Shown here: one piece after another, positions 16,048 through 25,153 of the stretch
How positions within the stretch are numbered: position 1 is the stretch's first letter
Layout: the number at the start of each line of letters is the position of its first letter
From: Pseudomonadota bacterium
Lineage (GTDB): Bacteria; Pseudomonadota; Gammaproteobacteria; Steroidobacterales; Steroidobacteraceae
Length of the DNA: 39,097 nt
Assembly (NCBI GenBank): GCA_025355105.1
Contig: JANYAE010000080.1
Location: 1 to 39,097 of the forward strand
Direction of reading: 5' to 3'
Notes under the pieces: model-generated
Databases searched by the model: none
What the model was told of the DNA's origin: nothing
The model's input: only the letters and a program-made list of their open reading frames with translations
Made by a program: the position numbers and the translations under genes

Positions 16048-17088
16048 ATGAAAGTCGCGATCGTCAGCGACGCGTGGCGTCCGCAGACCAACGGCGTCGT
16101 CACCACGCTGTCGCACACCGCCGAGTGCCTGCGCGCGCTCGGCCACGAGGTCGTGCTGATGACGCCTGAGGGCCTACCGACGATCCCGTGTCCGACCTAC
16201 CCGGAGATCCGGCTCGCGCCCTTTCAGGGCCGGCGCGTCGCGCGCTGGCTCGAGCACGAGCGGCCGCAGGCGCTGCACATCGCGACCGAGGGGCCGCTCG
16301 GCCTTGCCGCGCGCCGTGCCGCGCGGCGCGCCGGCCTGCGATTCACGACCTCCTACCACACGCAGTTCCCGCAGTATCTGCGCGCCCGCTGCCCGCTGCC
16401 CGAGCGCTGCACCTACCGCGCGCTGCGCGCCTTCCACGGCGCCGCGGTGCGCACCATGGTCGGCACGCGCGAGGTCCGCCGCGAGCTCAAGCGACACGGC
16501 TTCCGGCACCTCGTCCGCTGGAGCCGCGGGGTCGACACGGAGCTCTTCCGGCCGCGACCCGGCGTGCACCTGCCGTATCTCGCGCCGATCCTGATCTACG
16601 TCGGTCGCGTCGCGGTCGAAAAGAGCGTCGAGGACTTTTGCCGCGCGCCGGCGGCGGGCACCAAGCTCGTGGTCGGCGGCGGGCCGGCGCTCGCGGATCT
16701 CGCGGCGCGCTACCCGCAGGTCATCTTCACCGGCTTTCGCTACGGTGAGGAGCTCGCGACCTTGCTGGCCGGCGCCGATTGCTTCGTCTTTCCGAGCCGG
16801 ACCGACACCTTCGGGCTCGTGATGCTCGAGGCGATGGCCTCAGGGCTCCCGGTGGCCGCGTACCGTGTGACCGGGCCGGTGGACGTTGTGCGCGAAGGCG
16901 AGACCGGCTGCCTGCGCGCCGAGCTCGGCGAGGCGATCGCCGCCGCGCTGCGGCTCGGCCGCGCGGCGCCGCGTCTGCAGGCGCTTGAATACCGATGGGA
17001 GCGTGCCACCGCGCAGTTTCTCGGCCACCTCGTCGAGGCGCAAGCGCCCGCGCGCGCGGCCATCGGCGCACGGCTGAGACCCCAATGA
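16048..17088 (+). CDS. GT4 glycosyltransferase, Agt-type diacylglycerol glycosyltransferase candidate
   Basis: 346 residues, soluble or membrane-peripheral, with the two Rossmann-like halves of GT-B enzymes. N-terminal blocks are IVSDAWRPQTNGVVTTL, HIATEGPLGLAARRAA and FTTSYHTQFP. C-terminal blocks are LIYVGRVAVEKSVEDF and SRTDTFGLVMLEAMASGLPV, the donor-binding E-x7-E region in which the first acidic residue is Asp. Proteins with these blocks that sit next to PlcP are the Agt enzymes that add sugar to diacylglycerol to form phosphorus-free glycolipids. The sugar donor cannot be read from sequence. I chose ATG 16048 over a longer frame from 15961 because the extension is Pro/Arg-rich and overlaps the preceding gene. 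A mannosyltransferase role in envelope glycans is the main alternative. Confidence 0.8.
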   Translation: MKVAIVSDAWRPQTNGVVTTLSHTAECLRALGHEVVLMTPEGLPTIPCPTYPEIRLAPFQGRRVARWLEHERPQALHIATEGPLGLAARRAARRAGLRFTTSYHTQFPQYLRARCPLPERCTYRALRAFHGAAVRTMVGTREVRRELKRHGFRHLVRWSRGVDTELFRPRPGVHLPYLAPILIYVGRVAVEKSVEDFCRAPAAGTKLVVGGGPALADLAARYPQVIFTGFRYGEELATLLAGADCFVFPSRTDTFGLVMLEAMASGLPVAAYRVTGPVDVVREGETGCLRAELGEAIAAALRLGRAAPRLQALEYRWERATAQFLGHLVEAQAPARAAIGARLRPQ

Positions 17089-17493
17089 GGGCGAAACAAA
17101 TGTTTTCAGGACCAATGGGACGATCGGTCATAAAACAATTATAAAACAGCTCGTTACGAACTAATTCTCCTGTCAAATAGGGTCCCGGACCGGCACCCGC
17201 CGTCCACTCGTGCGGCCCGCGCGCGCCAACGCCACAACCGACCGCACCGAGCTCGCCGCGGTCCGCCGAAACAAGTGAGCGCGAGCGCGCTTGCGCGGCC
17301 GTGCGCGCTGGAGTCGCGGCGACCGGGCCGTGTCGCAGTTCTCGCTTTCGCGGCCGCGGCGGCGCGGCTAAGGGCGTTTTAAGTGTCCGCCGCTACCGTG
17401 CTAACTTGAAAAGGCCAGATCGCGAGCCGGTCCGGCCGATCTGATGGCGTCGCCGGGTGCGGCGGCGGCCCTGCGGAGACACCGGGAAACGAC
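17089..17493. other. 405-base intergenic region before the RND operon
   Basis: The first 90 bases are AT-rich against the local background and hold the Pho-box-like repeat described separately. The middle (17200-17370) is GC-rich with no gene. At 17377-17412 a bulged inverted repeat pairs TTTTAAGT with ACTTGAAAA. Within it, TTAAGT (17379-17384), a 17-base spacer and an extended -10 TGC-TAACTT (17399-17407) make a weak sigma70-type candidate for the efflux operon. No terminator with a T tract follows the glycosyltransferase gene. Confidence 0.4.
17125..17147 (+). promoter_or_regulatory. Pho-box-like tandem repeat downstream of the glycosyltransferase
   Basis: CGGTCATAAAA (17125-17135) and CAATTATAAAA (17136-17146) are adjacent 11-base units that agree with the CTGTCATAAAA consensus at 10 and 8 positions. 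A further half-site-like CTGTCAAATAG lies at 17170-17180. No good -10 is found at the six-base spacing seen for phoB and pstC; ACTAAT at 17160-17165 is the nearest. The next gene, the RND pump, begins about 350 bases downstream. Sequence match is good, function is uncertain. Confidence 0.45.
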
Positions 17494-20400
17494 ATGTGGA
17501 TCATTCGGGTCGCGCTCGCGCGTCCCTACACGTTCTTCGTGCTCGCGATCGCGATCCTGCTGTTCGGGCCGCTCGCGATTCTGCGCACGCCGGTCGACAT
17601 CTTTCCGGACATCCGGGTGCCGGTCGTCAGCGTCGTCTGGAGCTACGGCGGGCTGCCGCCGGGCGAGATCTCCGACCGCATCACGACCTACTTCGAGCGC
17701 ACCACCACGACAGTGGTCAACGACATCGAGCACATCGAGTCGCAGTCGCTGCCGGGCGTCGCGGTGATCAAAGTGTTCTTCCACCCGCACGTGCACATCG
17801 AGGCGGCCATCGCCCAGTTGACGGCGGTCTCGCAGACGGTGCTGAAGTTCCTGCCGCCCGGGGTCACGCCGCCGAACGTGATCAGCTACAACGCGTCGAG
17901 CGTGCCGATCCTGCAGCTCGCGCTGTCCTCGGACACGCTCTCCGAGCAGCAGCTCTTTGACCTGTCGAACAACTTCATCCGGCCGCAGCTGGCGGAGGTG
18001 GAGGGCGCGGCCATTCCATCGCCGTTCGGCGGCAAGAATCGACTCGTGATGGTCGACGTCGACCCGCGCGCGCTGCAGGCCAAGAACCTCACGCCGGTGG
18101 ACGTCACGACCGCGATCCTGGCGCAGAACCTGGTGTTGCCGGCCGGCACCGCCAAGGTGGGCATGTTCGAGTACAACGTGCGTCTCAACGCCAGTCCGAC
18201 CGCGCTCGAGGATCTCGAGAACCTGCCGGTCAGGACCGTGAACGGCGCGACGATCTACCTGCGCGACGTCGCCCACGTGCGCGACGGTTATGCGCCGCAG
18301 ACCAACCTGGTGCGGGTCGACGGCCGCCGCTCGGTGCTGACCACCATCCAGAAGACCGGGGCGGTGTCGACGCTCGACATCATCAGCGCGGTCAAGCGCC
18401 TGCTGCCGCGGATCAAGGCCGGCGCGCCGCCCGAGCTCAATCTCGAGCAGGTCGGCGATCAGTCGGTGTTCGTCAAGGCGGCGGTGGCCGGCGTCGCCAA
18501 GGAGGCGGTGATCGCGGCGTGCCTCACGGCGCTGATGATCCTGTTGTTCCTCGGCAGCTGGCGCTCGACGCTGATCATCACGGTGTCGATCCCGCTCGCG
18601 ATCCTGTCGTCGATCATCGCGCTCTCGGCGCTCGGCGAGACGATCAACGTCATGACGCTCGGCGGCCTCGCGCTCGCGGTCGGCATCCTGGTCGACGACG
18701 CCACGGTCACGATCGAGAACATCAACTGGCACCTCGAGCAGGGCAAGGACGTCACCACGGCGATCCTCGACGGCGGCCACCAGATCATCGTGCCGGCGCT
18801 GTTCTCGCTGCTCTCGATCTGCATCGTGTTCGTGCCGATGTTCTTCCTCGAGGGCGTGCCCCGCTACCTGTTCGTGCCGATGGCGGAGGCGGTCGTGTTC
18901 GCGCTGGTCGCCTCGTTCGTCCTGTCGCGCACGCTGGTGCCGACGCTGGCGAAGTACCTGCTGCGGCCGCGCTCCGGCGGCCACCCGCACGCCTCCGGTC
19001 ACCTGCAGTTCGTGATGACGGCGCACGAGGCAGGCGCCGCGCGCCCGTCCTGGTCGCACCCCTTGGTGCGCTTCCAGCAAGGCTTCGAGCGCCGCTTCGC
19101 GGCGTTCCGCAAGGGCTACTACGAGCTGCTGCGGCTCGCGGTCGCGCACCGGCGGCCGTTCCTCGTCGCCAGCGGCGCCTTCGTCGCGGCCTCGTTCCTG
19201 CTGGTGCCGTTTCTCGGCGCCGATTTCTTCCCGGCGGTGGACGCCGGTCAGATCAAGCTGCACGTGCGCGCCCCGACCGGGACGCGCATCGAGGAGACGG
19301 CGCGGCTCTGCGACCGGATCGAGGCGGTGGTGCGGCGGCTGATTCCGCCGCAGGAACTCGCCACGTTGGTCGACAACATCGGTCTGCCGGTCAGCGGCGT
19401 CAATATCACCTACAGCAACTCCGGCGTCATCGGCCCGGCGGACGCCGATATCCTGGTCACGCTGAACTCAGGACATGCGCCGACCGACGGCTACATCCGC
19501 GCGTTGCGCGAGAGCCTGCCCGGCGCGTTTCCCGGCGCCAGCTTCTCGTTCCTGCCGGCGGACATCGTCACCCAGATTCTCAACTTCGGCCTGCCGGCGC
19601 CGGTCGACATCCAGGTGATCGGCTTCAAGCGCGACGACAACCGTGCCTACGCGCTCGGCATTCTCGACGCGGTGCGGCACGTGCCGGGCGTCGCCGACGT
19701 GCGGCTGCAGCAGCCGACCAACCAGCCCGAATTTCTGATCAACGTCGACCGCAGCCGGGCGGCCGAGCTCGGCATCAGCGAGCGCGACGTCGCCAACAGC
19801 CTGCTGGTCGCGCTGTCCGGCTCCGGGCAGGTGGCGCCGAGCTTCTGGGTCAACCCGGCCAACCACGTGTCCTATCTGGTGGTGGCGCAGACGCCGCAGT
19901 ACCGGCTCGACAGCCTGGCGGCGATCGAGAACATCCCGGTGGCGGCAGGCGCCGGCCGCACCACGCAGGTGCTCGGCAGTCTCGCGACGGTCGAGCGCCG
20001 CCAGGGGGAGGGGGTGGTGACGCACTACGACGTGCAGCCGACCTTCGACATCTACGCCAACGTCCAGGGCCGTGACCTCGGCGGCGTCGCGCGCGACATC
20101 GAGCGCATCCTCGAGCGCACTGCCAAGGACGTGCCGAAGGGCTCGACGGTCGTGATGCGCGGCCAGGTGGAAACGATGTACCGCTCCTACTCCGGACTCC
20201 TGTGGGGCATCCTCGCGGCGATGCTGCTCATCTACCTCTTGATCGTCGTCAACTTCCAGTCGTGGCTGGACCCCGCGATCGTGGTCGGCGCACTGCCGGC
20301 GGCGCTTGCCGGAATCATCTGGATGCTGTTCGGCACCCACACCGCGCTGTCGGTGCCGGCGCTCACCGGCGCGATCATGTGCATGGGCGTCGGCACCGCC

Positions 20401-20730
20401 AATAGCATCCTGGTCATCAGCTTCGCGCGCGAGCGGCTCGCCAGCGGCCTCGACTCGGTGACCGCGGCGATCGAGGCCGGCTTCGTGCGCTTTCGGCCGG
20501 TGCTGATGACGGCGCTGGCGATGATGATCGGCATGTCGCCGATGGCGCTCGGCCTTGGCGAGGGAGGCGAGCAGAACGCGCCGCTCGGCCGTGCGGTCAT
20601 TGGCGGTCTCGCGTTCGCGACGCTCGCGACCTTGTTCTTCGTTCCGGTCGTGTTCTCGATCGCGCACGCCGCGCGCCACCAGCCGGCGGCGGCGCCGGCA
20701 GGCGACGCGTTCGCGCCTCCAGCAACCTGA
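17494..20730 (+). CDS. RND-family efflux transporter, inner-membrane pump
   Basis: 1078-residue proton-driven pump of the AcrB/MdtB-like superfamily. It has the N-terminal membrane anchor, a large periplasmic loop (TPVDIFPDIRVPVVSVVWSY, GLPPGEI), and a first helix bundle. TM4 reads LAVGILVDDATVTIEN, in which Asp401-Asp402 are the proton-relay pair. A second periplasmic loop and a second bundle follow, with GAIMCMGVGTANSILVISFA near the end. It forms a trimer that passes substrates to the adaptor and outer-membrane factor encoded next. Substrate cannot be assigned; the paired aspartates argue for drugs/hydrophobic compounds over heavy metals. The ATG at 17494 has only a weak GGGAAA before it. 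The next gene starts 12 bases after its stop. Confidence 0.93.
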   Translation: MWIIRVALARPYTFFVLAIAILLFGPLAILRTPVDIFPDIRVPVVSVVWSYGGLPPGEISDRITTYFERTTTTVVNDIEHIESQSLPGVAVIKVFFHPHVHIEAAIAQLTAVSQTVLKFLPPGVTPPNVISYNASSVPILQLALSSDTLSEQQLFDLSNNFIRPQLAEVEGAAIPSPFGGKNRLVMVDVDPRALQAKNLTPVDVTTAILAQNLVLPAGTAKVGMFEYNVRLNASPTALEDLENLPVRTVNGATIYLRDVAHVRDGYAPQTNLVRVDGRRSVLTTIQKTGAVSTLDIISAVKRLLPRIKAGAPPELNLEQVGDQSVFVKAAVAGVAKEAVIAACLTALMILLFLGSWRSTLIITVSIPLAILSSIIALSALGETINVMTLGGLALAVGILVDDATVTIENINWHLEQGKDVTTAILDGGHQIIVPALFSLLSICIVFVPMFFLEGVPRYLFVPMAEAVVFALVASFVLSRTLVPTLAKYLLRPRSGGHPHASGHLQFVMTAHEAGAARPSWSHPLVRFQQGFERRFAAFRKGYYELLRLAVAHRRPFLVASGAFVAASFLLVPFLGADFFPAVDAGQIKLHVRAPTGTRIEETARLCDRIEAVVRRLIPPQELATLVDNIGLPVSGVNITYSNSGVIGPADADILVTLNSGHAPTDGYIRALRESLPGAFPGASFSFLPADIVTQILNFGLPAPVDIQVIGFKRDDNRAYALGILDAVRHVPGVADVRLQQPTNQPEFLINVDRSRAAELGISERDVANSLLVALSGSGQVAPSFWVNPANHVSYLVVAQTPQYRLDSLAAIENIPVAAGAGRTTQVLGSLATVERRQGEGVVTHYDVQPTFDIYANVQGRDLGGVARDIERILERTAKDVPKGSTVVMRGQVETMYRSYSGLLWGILAAMLLIYLLIVVNFQSWLDPAIVVGALPAALAGIIWMLFGTHTALSVPALTGAIMCMGVGTANSILVISFARERLASGLDSVTAAIEAGFVRFRPVLMTALAMMIGMSPMALGLGEGGEQNAPLGRAVIGGLAFATLATLFFVPVVFSIAHAARHQPAAAPAGDAFAPPAT

Positions 20731-20742
20731 TGGTTACTCCGC

Positions 20743-21915
20743 ATGGATGACTCCACGATCGATCCCGCCCTCGGCCAGCGCGTGCGGCGTATCGGCGCCA
20801 TCGCGCTCGGCGCCGCGCTGCTGATCGCGGCGCTCGGCGTCGGCCTGCGGCTCTACCAGGGGCGTGAGGTCACGCGCTGGACCGAGCAGCAGTCGGTGCC
20901 GGCCGTCAGCCTCGCCACAATCAAGGCCGGCGGCGCGGCGCTCGAGATCGTGCTGCCCGGCACCATCCGCGCCTTCATCGACGCGCCGATCAACGCCCGC
21001 GTCAATGGCTACCTGAAGCGCTGGTGGGTCGACATCGGCGCGCCGGTGAAGACCGGTCAGGTGCTCGCCGAGATCGAGAGCCCGGAGCTCGACCAGCAGC
21101 TGCTGCAGGCGGAGGCGGACCTCGCGACCGCGCGCGCCAACATGCAGCTCGCCGGCGTCACCGCCGGCCGCTGGACGCGGATGCGCGCGAGCGACGCGGT
21201 CTCGCAGCAGGAAGCCGACGAGAAGAGCGGCGACTTCGCCGCCAAGCAGGCGATCGTCGCGGCGGCACAGGCCAACGTCGCGCGGCTCAAGGCGACGACC
21301 CAGTTCAAGACGCTGGTCGCGCCCTTCGCCGGAGTCGTCACGGCGCGGCGCACCGACATCGGCGCGCTGATCAATGCGGGCTCGGCCAACGGCCAGGAAC
21401 TCTTTCGAGTGACCGACTCGCGGCGCGTGCGCGTCTACGTCGACGTGCCGCAGTCCTATGCGGCACTTATCCGCAAGGGCGCGGTGGCGGAGCTGCGCGT
21501 CCCGGAGCGGCCTGAGCGGGCCTTCCCGGCGCGGGTCACGGACTCCTCGCAGGCCATCAGTGAGAGCTCGCGCACGATGCTCGTGCAGCTCGAGGCCGAC
21601 AACCCGAACGGGGTGCTGCTGCCGGGCTCCTACGTGGACGTGCACTTCGCGCCGGCCGAGCGCGGCGCGGCGGTGCTGCGCCTGCCGGTGAGCGCGCTGA
21701 TTTTCCGCCGCGAGGGGCTGCGCGTCGCGGTGCTCGGCGCCGGCGGCAAGGCCTCGTTTCGCGCCGTGCAGCTCGGCCGCGACTTCGGAACCGAAATCGA
21801 GGTCGTCGCCGGGCTCGCGGCCGGCGACCAGGTCATCGACAACCCCCCGGACAGCCTGAGCGATGGCGATGCGGTGCGCGTCGTCACCGCGGCGGCGCGC
21901 GGGCCGGGAGGCTGA
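20743..21915 (+). CDS. RND efflux periplasmic adaptor (membrane fusion protein)
   Basis: 390 residues with an N-terminal membrane anchor (AIALGAALLIAALGVGLRLY, about 18-37) and no lipobox. The lipoyl/HlyD core is visible as IRAFIDAPINARVNGYLKRW and the paired half GAPVKTGQVLAEIESPELDQQL. A coiled-coil hairpin rich in Ala/Gln/Glu spans about 115-190. The matching lipoyl half FKTLVAPFAGVVTARRTDIG and beta-barrel domains follow. It bridges the pump encoded upstream and the outer-membrane factor encoded 2 bases downstream. No substrate information is visible. Confidence 0.93.
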   Translation: MDDSTIDPALGQRVRRIGAIALGAALLIAALGVGLRLYQGREVTRWTEQQSVPAVSLATIKAGGAALEIVLPGTIRAFIDAPINARVNGYLKRWWVDIGAPVKTGQVLAEIESPELDQQLLQAEADLATARANMQLAGVTAGRWTRMRASDAVSQQEADEKSGDFAAKQAIVAAAQANVARLKATTQFKTLVAPFAGVVTARRTDIGALINAGSANGQELFRVTDSRRVRVYVDVPQSYAALIRKGAVAELRVPERPERAFPARVTDSSQAISESSRTMLVQLEADNPNGVLLPGSYVDVHFAPAERGAAVLRLPVSALIFRREGLRVAVLGAGGKASFRAVQLGRDFGTEIEVVAGLAAGDQVIDNPPDSLSDGDAVRVVTAAARGPGG

Positions 21916-21917
21916 GC

Positions 21918-23372
21918 GTGCGGCTTCGCGTCGCGCTGTTCGTCGCCCTCGGCGCCGCCGCCGCGGCCGGCTGTTCGCTCGCGCCGCGCTACGCGGTCCC
22001 GGAGGTTGCCGTCCCCGCGCAGCTCGGCGGCGCGGACGCCTGGCAGGCCGCCGCGCCGCAGGACCAGCTGCCGCGCGGCGCCTGGTGGCAGCGCTACGAG
22101 GATCCGGTGCTCAGCGCTCTCGAGGAACAACTGGTGGCCGGAAGTCCTGACCTCGCCGCGGCGGTAGCCCGCTACAGCCAGGCGCGGGCGCTCGCCGCCG
22201 AGGCCGGCGCCGGTCTGTTTCCGGCCGCAGTGGTCGGCGGCTACGCCAACAGCGTGCGCCAGAGCGACAACCGGCCGCTGCGCCCGCCGACGCAGCCGGC
22301 CACCTACCGCGACGACGTGCTTGCCGGCGCCGCCGCCTACGAACTGGACCTATGGGGCCGGGCCCGCAACACGGCGCTCGCCGGGCGCGCCGCGGCGCAG
22401 GCCGCCGCGGCGGATCTCGCCTCGCTGCGGCTCGGGCTCGAGGCCGAGCTTGCCGCGGATTACCTGACGCTGCGCGGCATCGACGCGCAGCTCAAGCTGT
22501 ACGCCGACACCACCACCGCCTACCGGCGCGCGCTGACGCTGGTGCGCGACCGGCACGAGGGCGGCATCGCCTCCGGCCTCGACCTCGCCCGCGCCGAGAG
22601 CCAGCTCGCCGCCACCGAGGCGCAGAGCACCGATCTAGGCGCGCGGCGCGCGCTGCTCGCGCACGCGATCGCGCGTCTGGTCGGGCAGACGCCGGACGCA
22701 CTCGAGCTCGCGCGCGACGCGACCCTGCCAGCGGTGCCGGTCATCCCAGCCGGCGTGCCCTCGACGCTGCTCGAACGCCGCCCGGACATCGCCGCCGCCG
22801 AGCGGCGGGTGGCGGCCGCCAATGCCGCCATCGGCGTCGCCCGCGCGGCCTATTTCCCGCGACTGTCGCTCAACGCGACCGGCGGCTACGAGAGCGCCCA
22901 GTCGTCCGGCTGGCTGGCCGCACCGAACCGCTTCTGGGCGGTCGGTCCGCAGGCGCTGGTGACGCTGTTCGACGCCGGACTCAGGCGCGCGGAGACGGCG
23001 CGCGCGCGCGGCGCCTTCGATGAGGTTGCGGCGCGTTACCGCGGCACGGTGCTGTCGGCGTTCCAGGAAGTAGCCGACAATCTGTCGCTGCTCGGGCGCC
23101 TCGAGCTTGAGGCCGGCCAGCAGTCCGAGGCAGCGCGCGCCGCGGAGCGCGCGCTCGCACTCGCGAGCACGCGTTACACCGAAGGTGCGGTGAGCTACCT
23201 TGAGGTCGTGACGGCGCAGACCGCGGCACTGCAGGCGCAGGGCCTCGTGCTCAGCCTCGACGTCCGGCGCCTCAATGCCAGCATCGGCCTCGTGCGCGGA
23301 CTCGGCGGCGGCTGGACGCGCGGCGCCGACCTGCCGGGCCCTGGCGCGGCGGCCGCGCCGGACGGCCGCTAG
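21918..23372 (+). CDS. RND efflux outer-membrane factor, NodT-type lipoprotein
   Basis: 484-residue TolC-like channel. The signal peptide ends in a lipobox, AAAGC, with Cys19 as acylation site. CSLAPRYAVPEV and GAWWQRYEDPVL are typical of NodT-family factors. Two homologous alpha-helical repeats follow, with the repeat hallmarks YELDLWGRARN and the second-half FPRLSLNATGGY, and YTEGAVSYLEVVTAQTAAL near the end. The GTG start at 21918 has a strong GGGAGG site eight bases upstream. It is last of the three-gene operon. The gene converges on the porin gene, and no terminator for its own strand is visible. Confidence 0.93.
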   Translation: MRLRVALFVALGAAAAAGCSLAPRYAVPEVAVPAQLGGADAWQAAAPQDQLPRGAWWQRYEDPVLSALEEQLVAGSPDLAAAVARYSQARALAAEAGAGLFPAAVVGGYANSVRQSDNRPLRPPTQPATYRDDVLAGAAAYELDLWGRARNTALAGRAAAQAAAADLASLRLGLEAELAADYLTLRGIDAQLKLYADTTTAYRRALTLVRDRHEGGIASGLDLARAESQLAATEAQSTDLGARRALLAHAIARLVGQTPDALELARDATLPAVPVIPAGVPSTLLERRPDIAAAERRVAAANAAIGVARAAYFPRLSLNATGGYESAQSSGWLAAPNRFWAVGPQALVTLFDAGLRRAETARARGAFDEVAARYRGTVLSAFQEVADNLSLLGRLELEAGQQSEAARAAERALALASTRYTEGAVSYLEVVTAQTAALQAQGLVLSLDVRRLNASIGLVRGLGGGWTRGADLPGPGAAAAPDGR

Positions 23373-23448
23373 CCGGCACGCCTGGCGCTGGCCGATGTGC
23401 TGACGACGGGGACTGCCGCGACCGCCACGTCACGAGCCGATCGCGGGC

Positions 23449-23475
23449 AAAAAAATCCCGCCGGCCCTGGCGGGA
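23449..23475 (-). terminator. Rho-independent terminator of the porin gene
   Basis: Read on the minus strand, TCCCGCC (23469-23475 complement), loop AGGGCC and GGCGGGA form a perfect 7-bp stem followed by seven T residues (complement of 23449-23455). It lies about 53 bases after the porin stop. It is the only textbook terminator in the window and acts on the minus strand only. Confidence 0.9.
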
Positions 23476-23527
23476 CGGCGGGAGCTTGCTTGAACCCGTC
23501 GCCTGCGACGGGAGGATGTGGCGGACC

Positions 23528-25153
23528 TCAGAAGGTGAAGCGCACGCCGACCGTCGGGTTGAGCTCGCTCGTGTTCAGGAAGCCGTTCGACAGGCCGCCC
23601 TTGACGCCGGACCACATCGCGCCGCCGTAGACGTCGAAGCGCTTGCTGGCCTTGTAGACGAGGTCCGTGGAGTAGGCGTTCAGCAGGCCGCTGCACTGTG
23701 CGGAGCGGTTGTCGTTGCAGCCGGCATTGGCGCCGGCGGCGAACGCGGTCTGCTCCTGGCGGTACCAGGCGAGGGTCCAGTCGAGCTGCGGCGTCAGCGG
23801 GTACTTCGCGCCGACCCAGGTGAACTGGAACACCTTGCTCTGGCCGGCCGGGATCGAGGCGTTGTTGACGTACGCCAGCACGTAGCCGCCGATCGTCGCC
23901 GAGCCTGCCGGCAGCGTCGTATCGGGGTTATGGAACTGGATGTGCTCGTAGGAGCCGAACAGCTTCCACTTGCCGACGTTCCACTGCGTCATGAACGCGA
24001 AGGTGGTGTTGTCGGTGATGGTGCCTGAGAGCGCCTTGTCGTTCGCGGTGCCGCCGCCGCCGGCGACGGTGCACGGCGCCGCGGCGCCCGCGGCCACCGT
24101 GAACGGGCAGTTGAGCGTCGTCACCTGCGCCGCGCTCAGCGAGCCCGCGGCGATCGCCTGCTCCTTCTTGGCGTAGAAGGCGTCGAAGGACATGCTCGGG
24201 AACACGCCGCCGACCACCACCTGCACGGCCGTGCCGGCGCTGCCGCTGCTGCCGTTGAACTGGTACTGCGCGCCGACGTGCATCGTGCCGAACTGCGCGT
24301 TGTACTTGAGCGAGTTGTCGAGGCGGCGATTCTCGGTGTCGCCGCCGCCGCCGGCGGTGCCCGAGATGCCGATCACCGAGAACGCCTGCGCGGCCGCCAT
24401 CGGGTCGTACTTGGCGACGCCGTCGGCGAGCAGGCCGTTCTGGCGGCCGAGCGTGATCGTGCCGAACTGCTTGTTCGAGAGGCCGACGTAGGCGGCGCTG
24501 TTGAAGAGCTCGCCGTCGACGCTCGAATCGGCGCCGGTGGTGTAGGTGCAGTTCCAGTTGGCCGGCACTGCGGCGCCGGTGTAGCCGCACGGCTTGCCGT
24601 TATTGTTGGTCAACGACTTGAGCGCGTCGCTGATGTTGCCGGACAGCGGGTTGATCGCAGTCTGCAAGCGGAATACGCCGGACCAGCCGTTCATGATCTC
24701 CTTTTCGCCGGAGAGCGTGATGTTCGACTGGCTGAGGCCGTTCTCGGTGCCGCCGAAGTACGAGCGGGTGTTGAACTTCTGGATGTACGAGTAGGTACCG
24801 GCGCCGAAGTAGTCGCTGATCGGCGCGCCGTGATTGATATACGAGATGCCGACGTCGAGCGCACCCGAGAGCGTCACGCCGTACAGGCTGATCGCGCCGT
24901 CGGTCGGGGCCTTGGCGGCAGGGGCGGCGGCAACCGCCGCGGCCGGGGCAGGTGCCTGCGCCTGCTGCTTGGCCAGCGCATCGATCTTCAGCTGCAGCTC
25001 CTGGACCTGCTTCTTCAGGGCATCGAGTTCCGGGTCGGCGAGCGCGGTGCTGGACGCGACCATCGCGAGCGCCGCGACGATCGCCGCGGCCAGGGCCGCC
25101 GAGTGCCGGCGGTGCTTGCCGGTGGTCGTCGCCAGGGTGTTGGAATTCAGCAT
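23528..25153 (-). CDS. General (trimeric-type) outer-membrane porin with N-terminal coiled coil
   Basis: 541 residues. A signal peptide (LAAAIVAALAMVASSTALA, cleaved before Asp40) is followed by a short heptad coiled coil (DALKKQVQELQLKIDALAKQ), then an Ala/Pro linker. The 16-strand-type porin barrel begins at SLYGVTLSGALDVG; FGTITLGRQNGLLADGV is a porin signature block. The chain ends in phenylalanine (VGVRFTF), the outer-membrane assembly signal. ATG 25153 has GGGAG upstream; the longer frame to 25264 was rejected. The coiled coil plus barrel layout recalls phosphate/polyphosphate porins of Pseudomonas, and the divergent neighbour is phoU. An anion or phosphate role is therefore plausible but is inference only. 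Confidence 0.85.
   Translation of the reverse strand: MLNSNTLATTTGKHRRHSAALAAAIVAALAMVASSTALADPELDALKKQVQELQLKIDALAKQQAQAPAPAAAVAAAPAAKAPTDGAISLYGVTLSGALDVGISYINHGAPISDYFGAGTYSYIQKFNTRSYFGGTENGLSQSNITLSGEKEIMNGWSGVFRLQTAINPLSGNISDALKSLTNNNGKPCGYTGAAVPANWNCTYTTGADSSVDGELFNSAAYVGLSNKQFGTITLGRQNGLLADGVAKYDPMAAAQAFSVIGISGTAGGGGDTENRRLDNSLKYNAQFGTMHVGAQYQFNGSSGSAGTAVQVVVGGVFPSMSFDAFYAKKEQAIAAGSLSAAQVTTLNCPFTVAAGAAAPCTVAGGGGTANDKALSGTITDNTTFAFMTQWNVGKWKLFGSYEHIQFHNPDTTLPAGSATIGGYVLAYVNNASIPAGQSKVFQFTWVGAKYPLTPQLDWTLAWYRQEQTAFAAGANAGCNDNRSAQCSGLLNAYSTDLVYKASKRFDVYGGAMWSGVKGGLSNGFLNTSELNPTVGVRFTF

Noticed and set aside
17401..19263. 620-codon minus-strand open frame opposite the RND pump
   Set aside because: Mirror frame rich in Arg, Asp and His; the plus strand encodes a full RND pump with its proton-relay motif.
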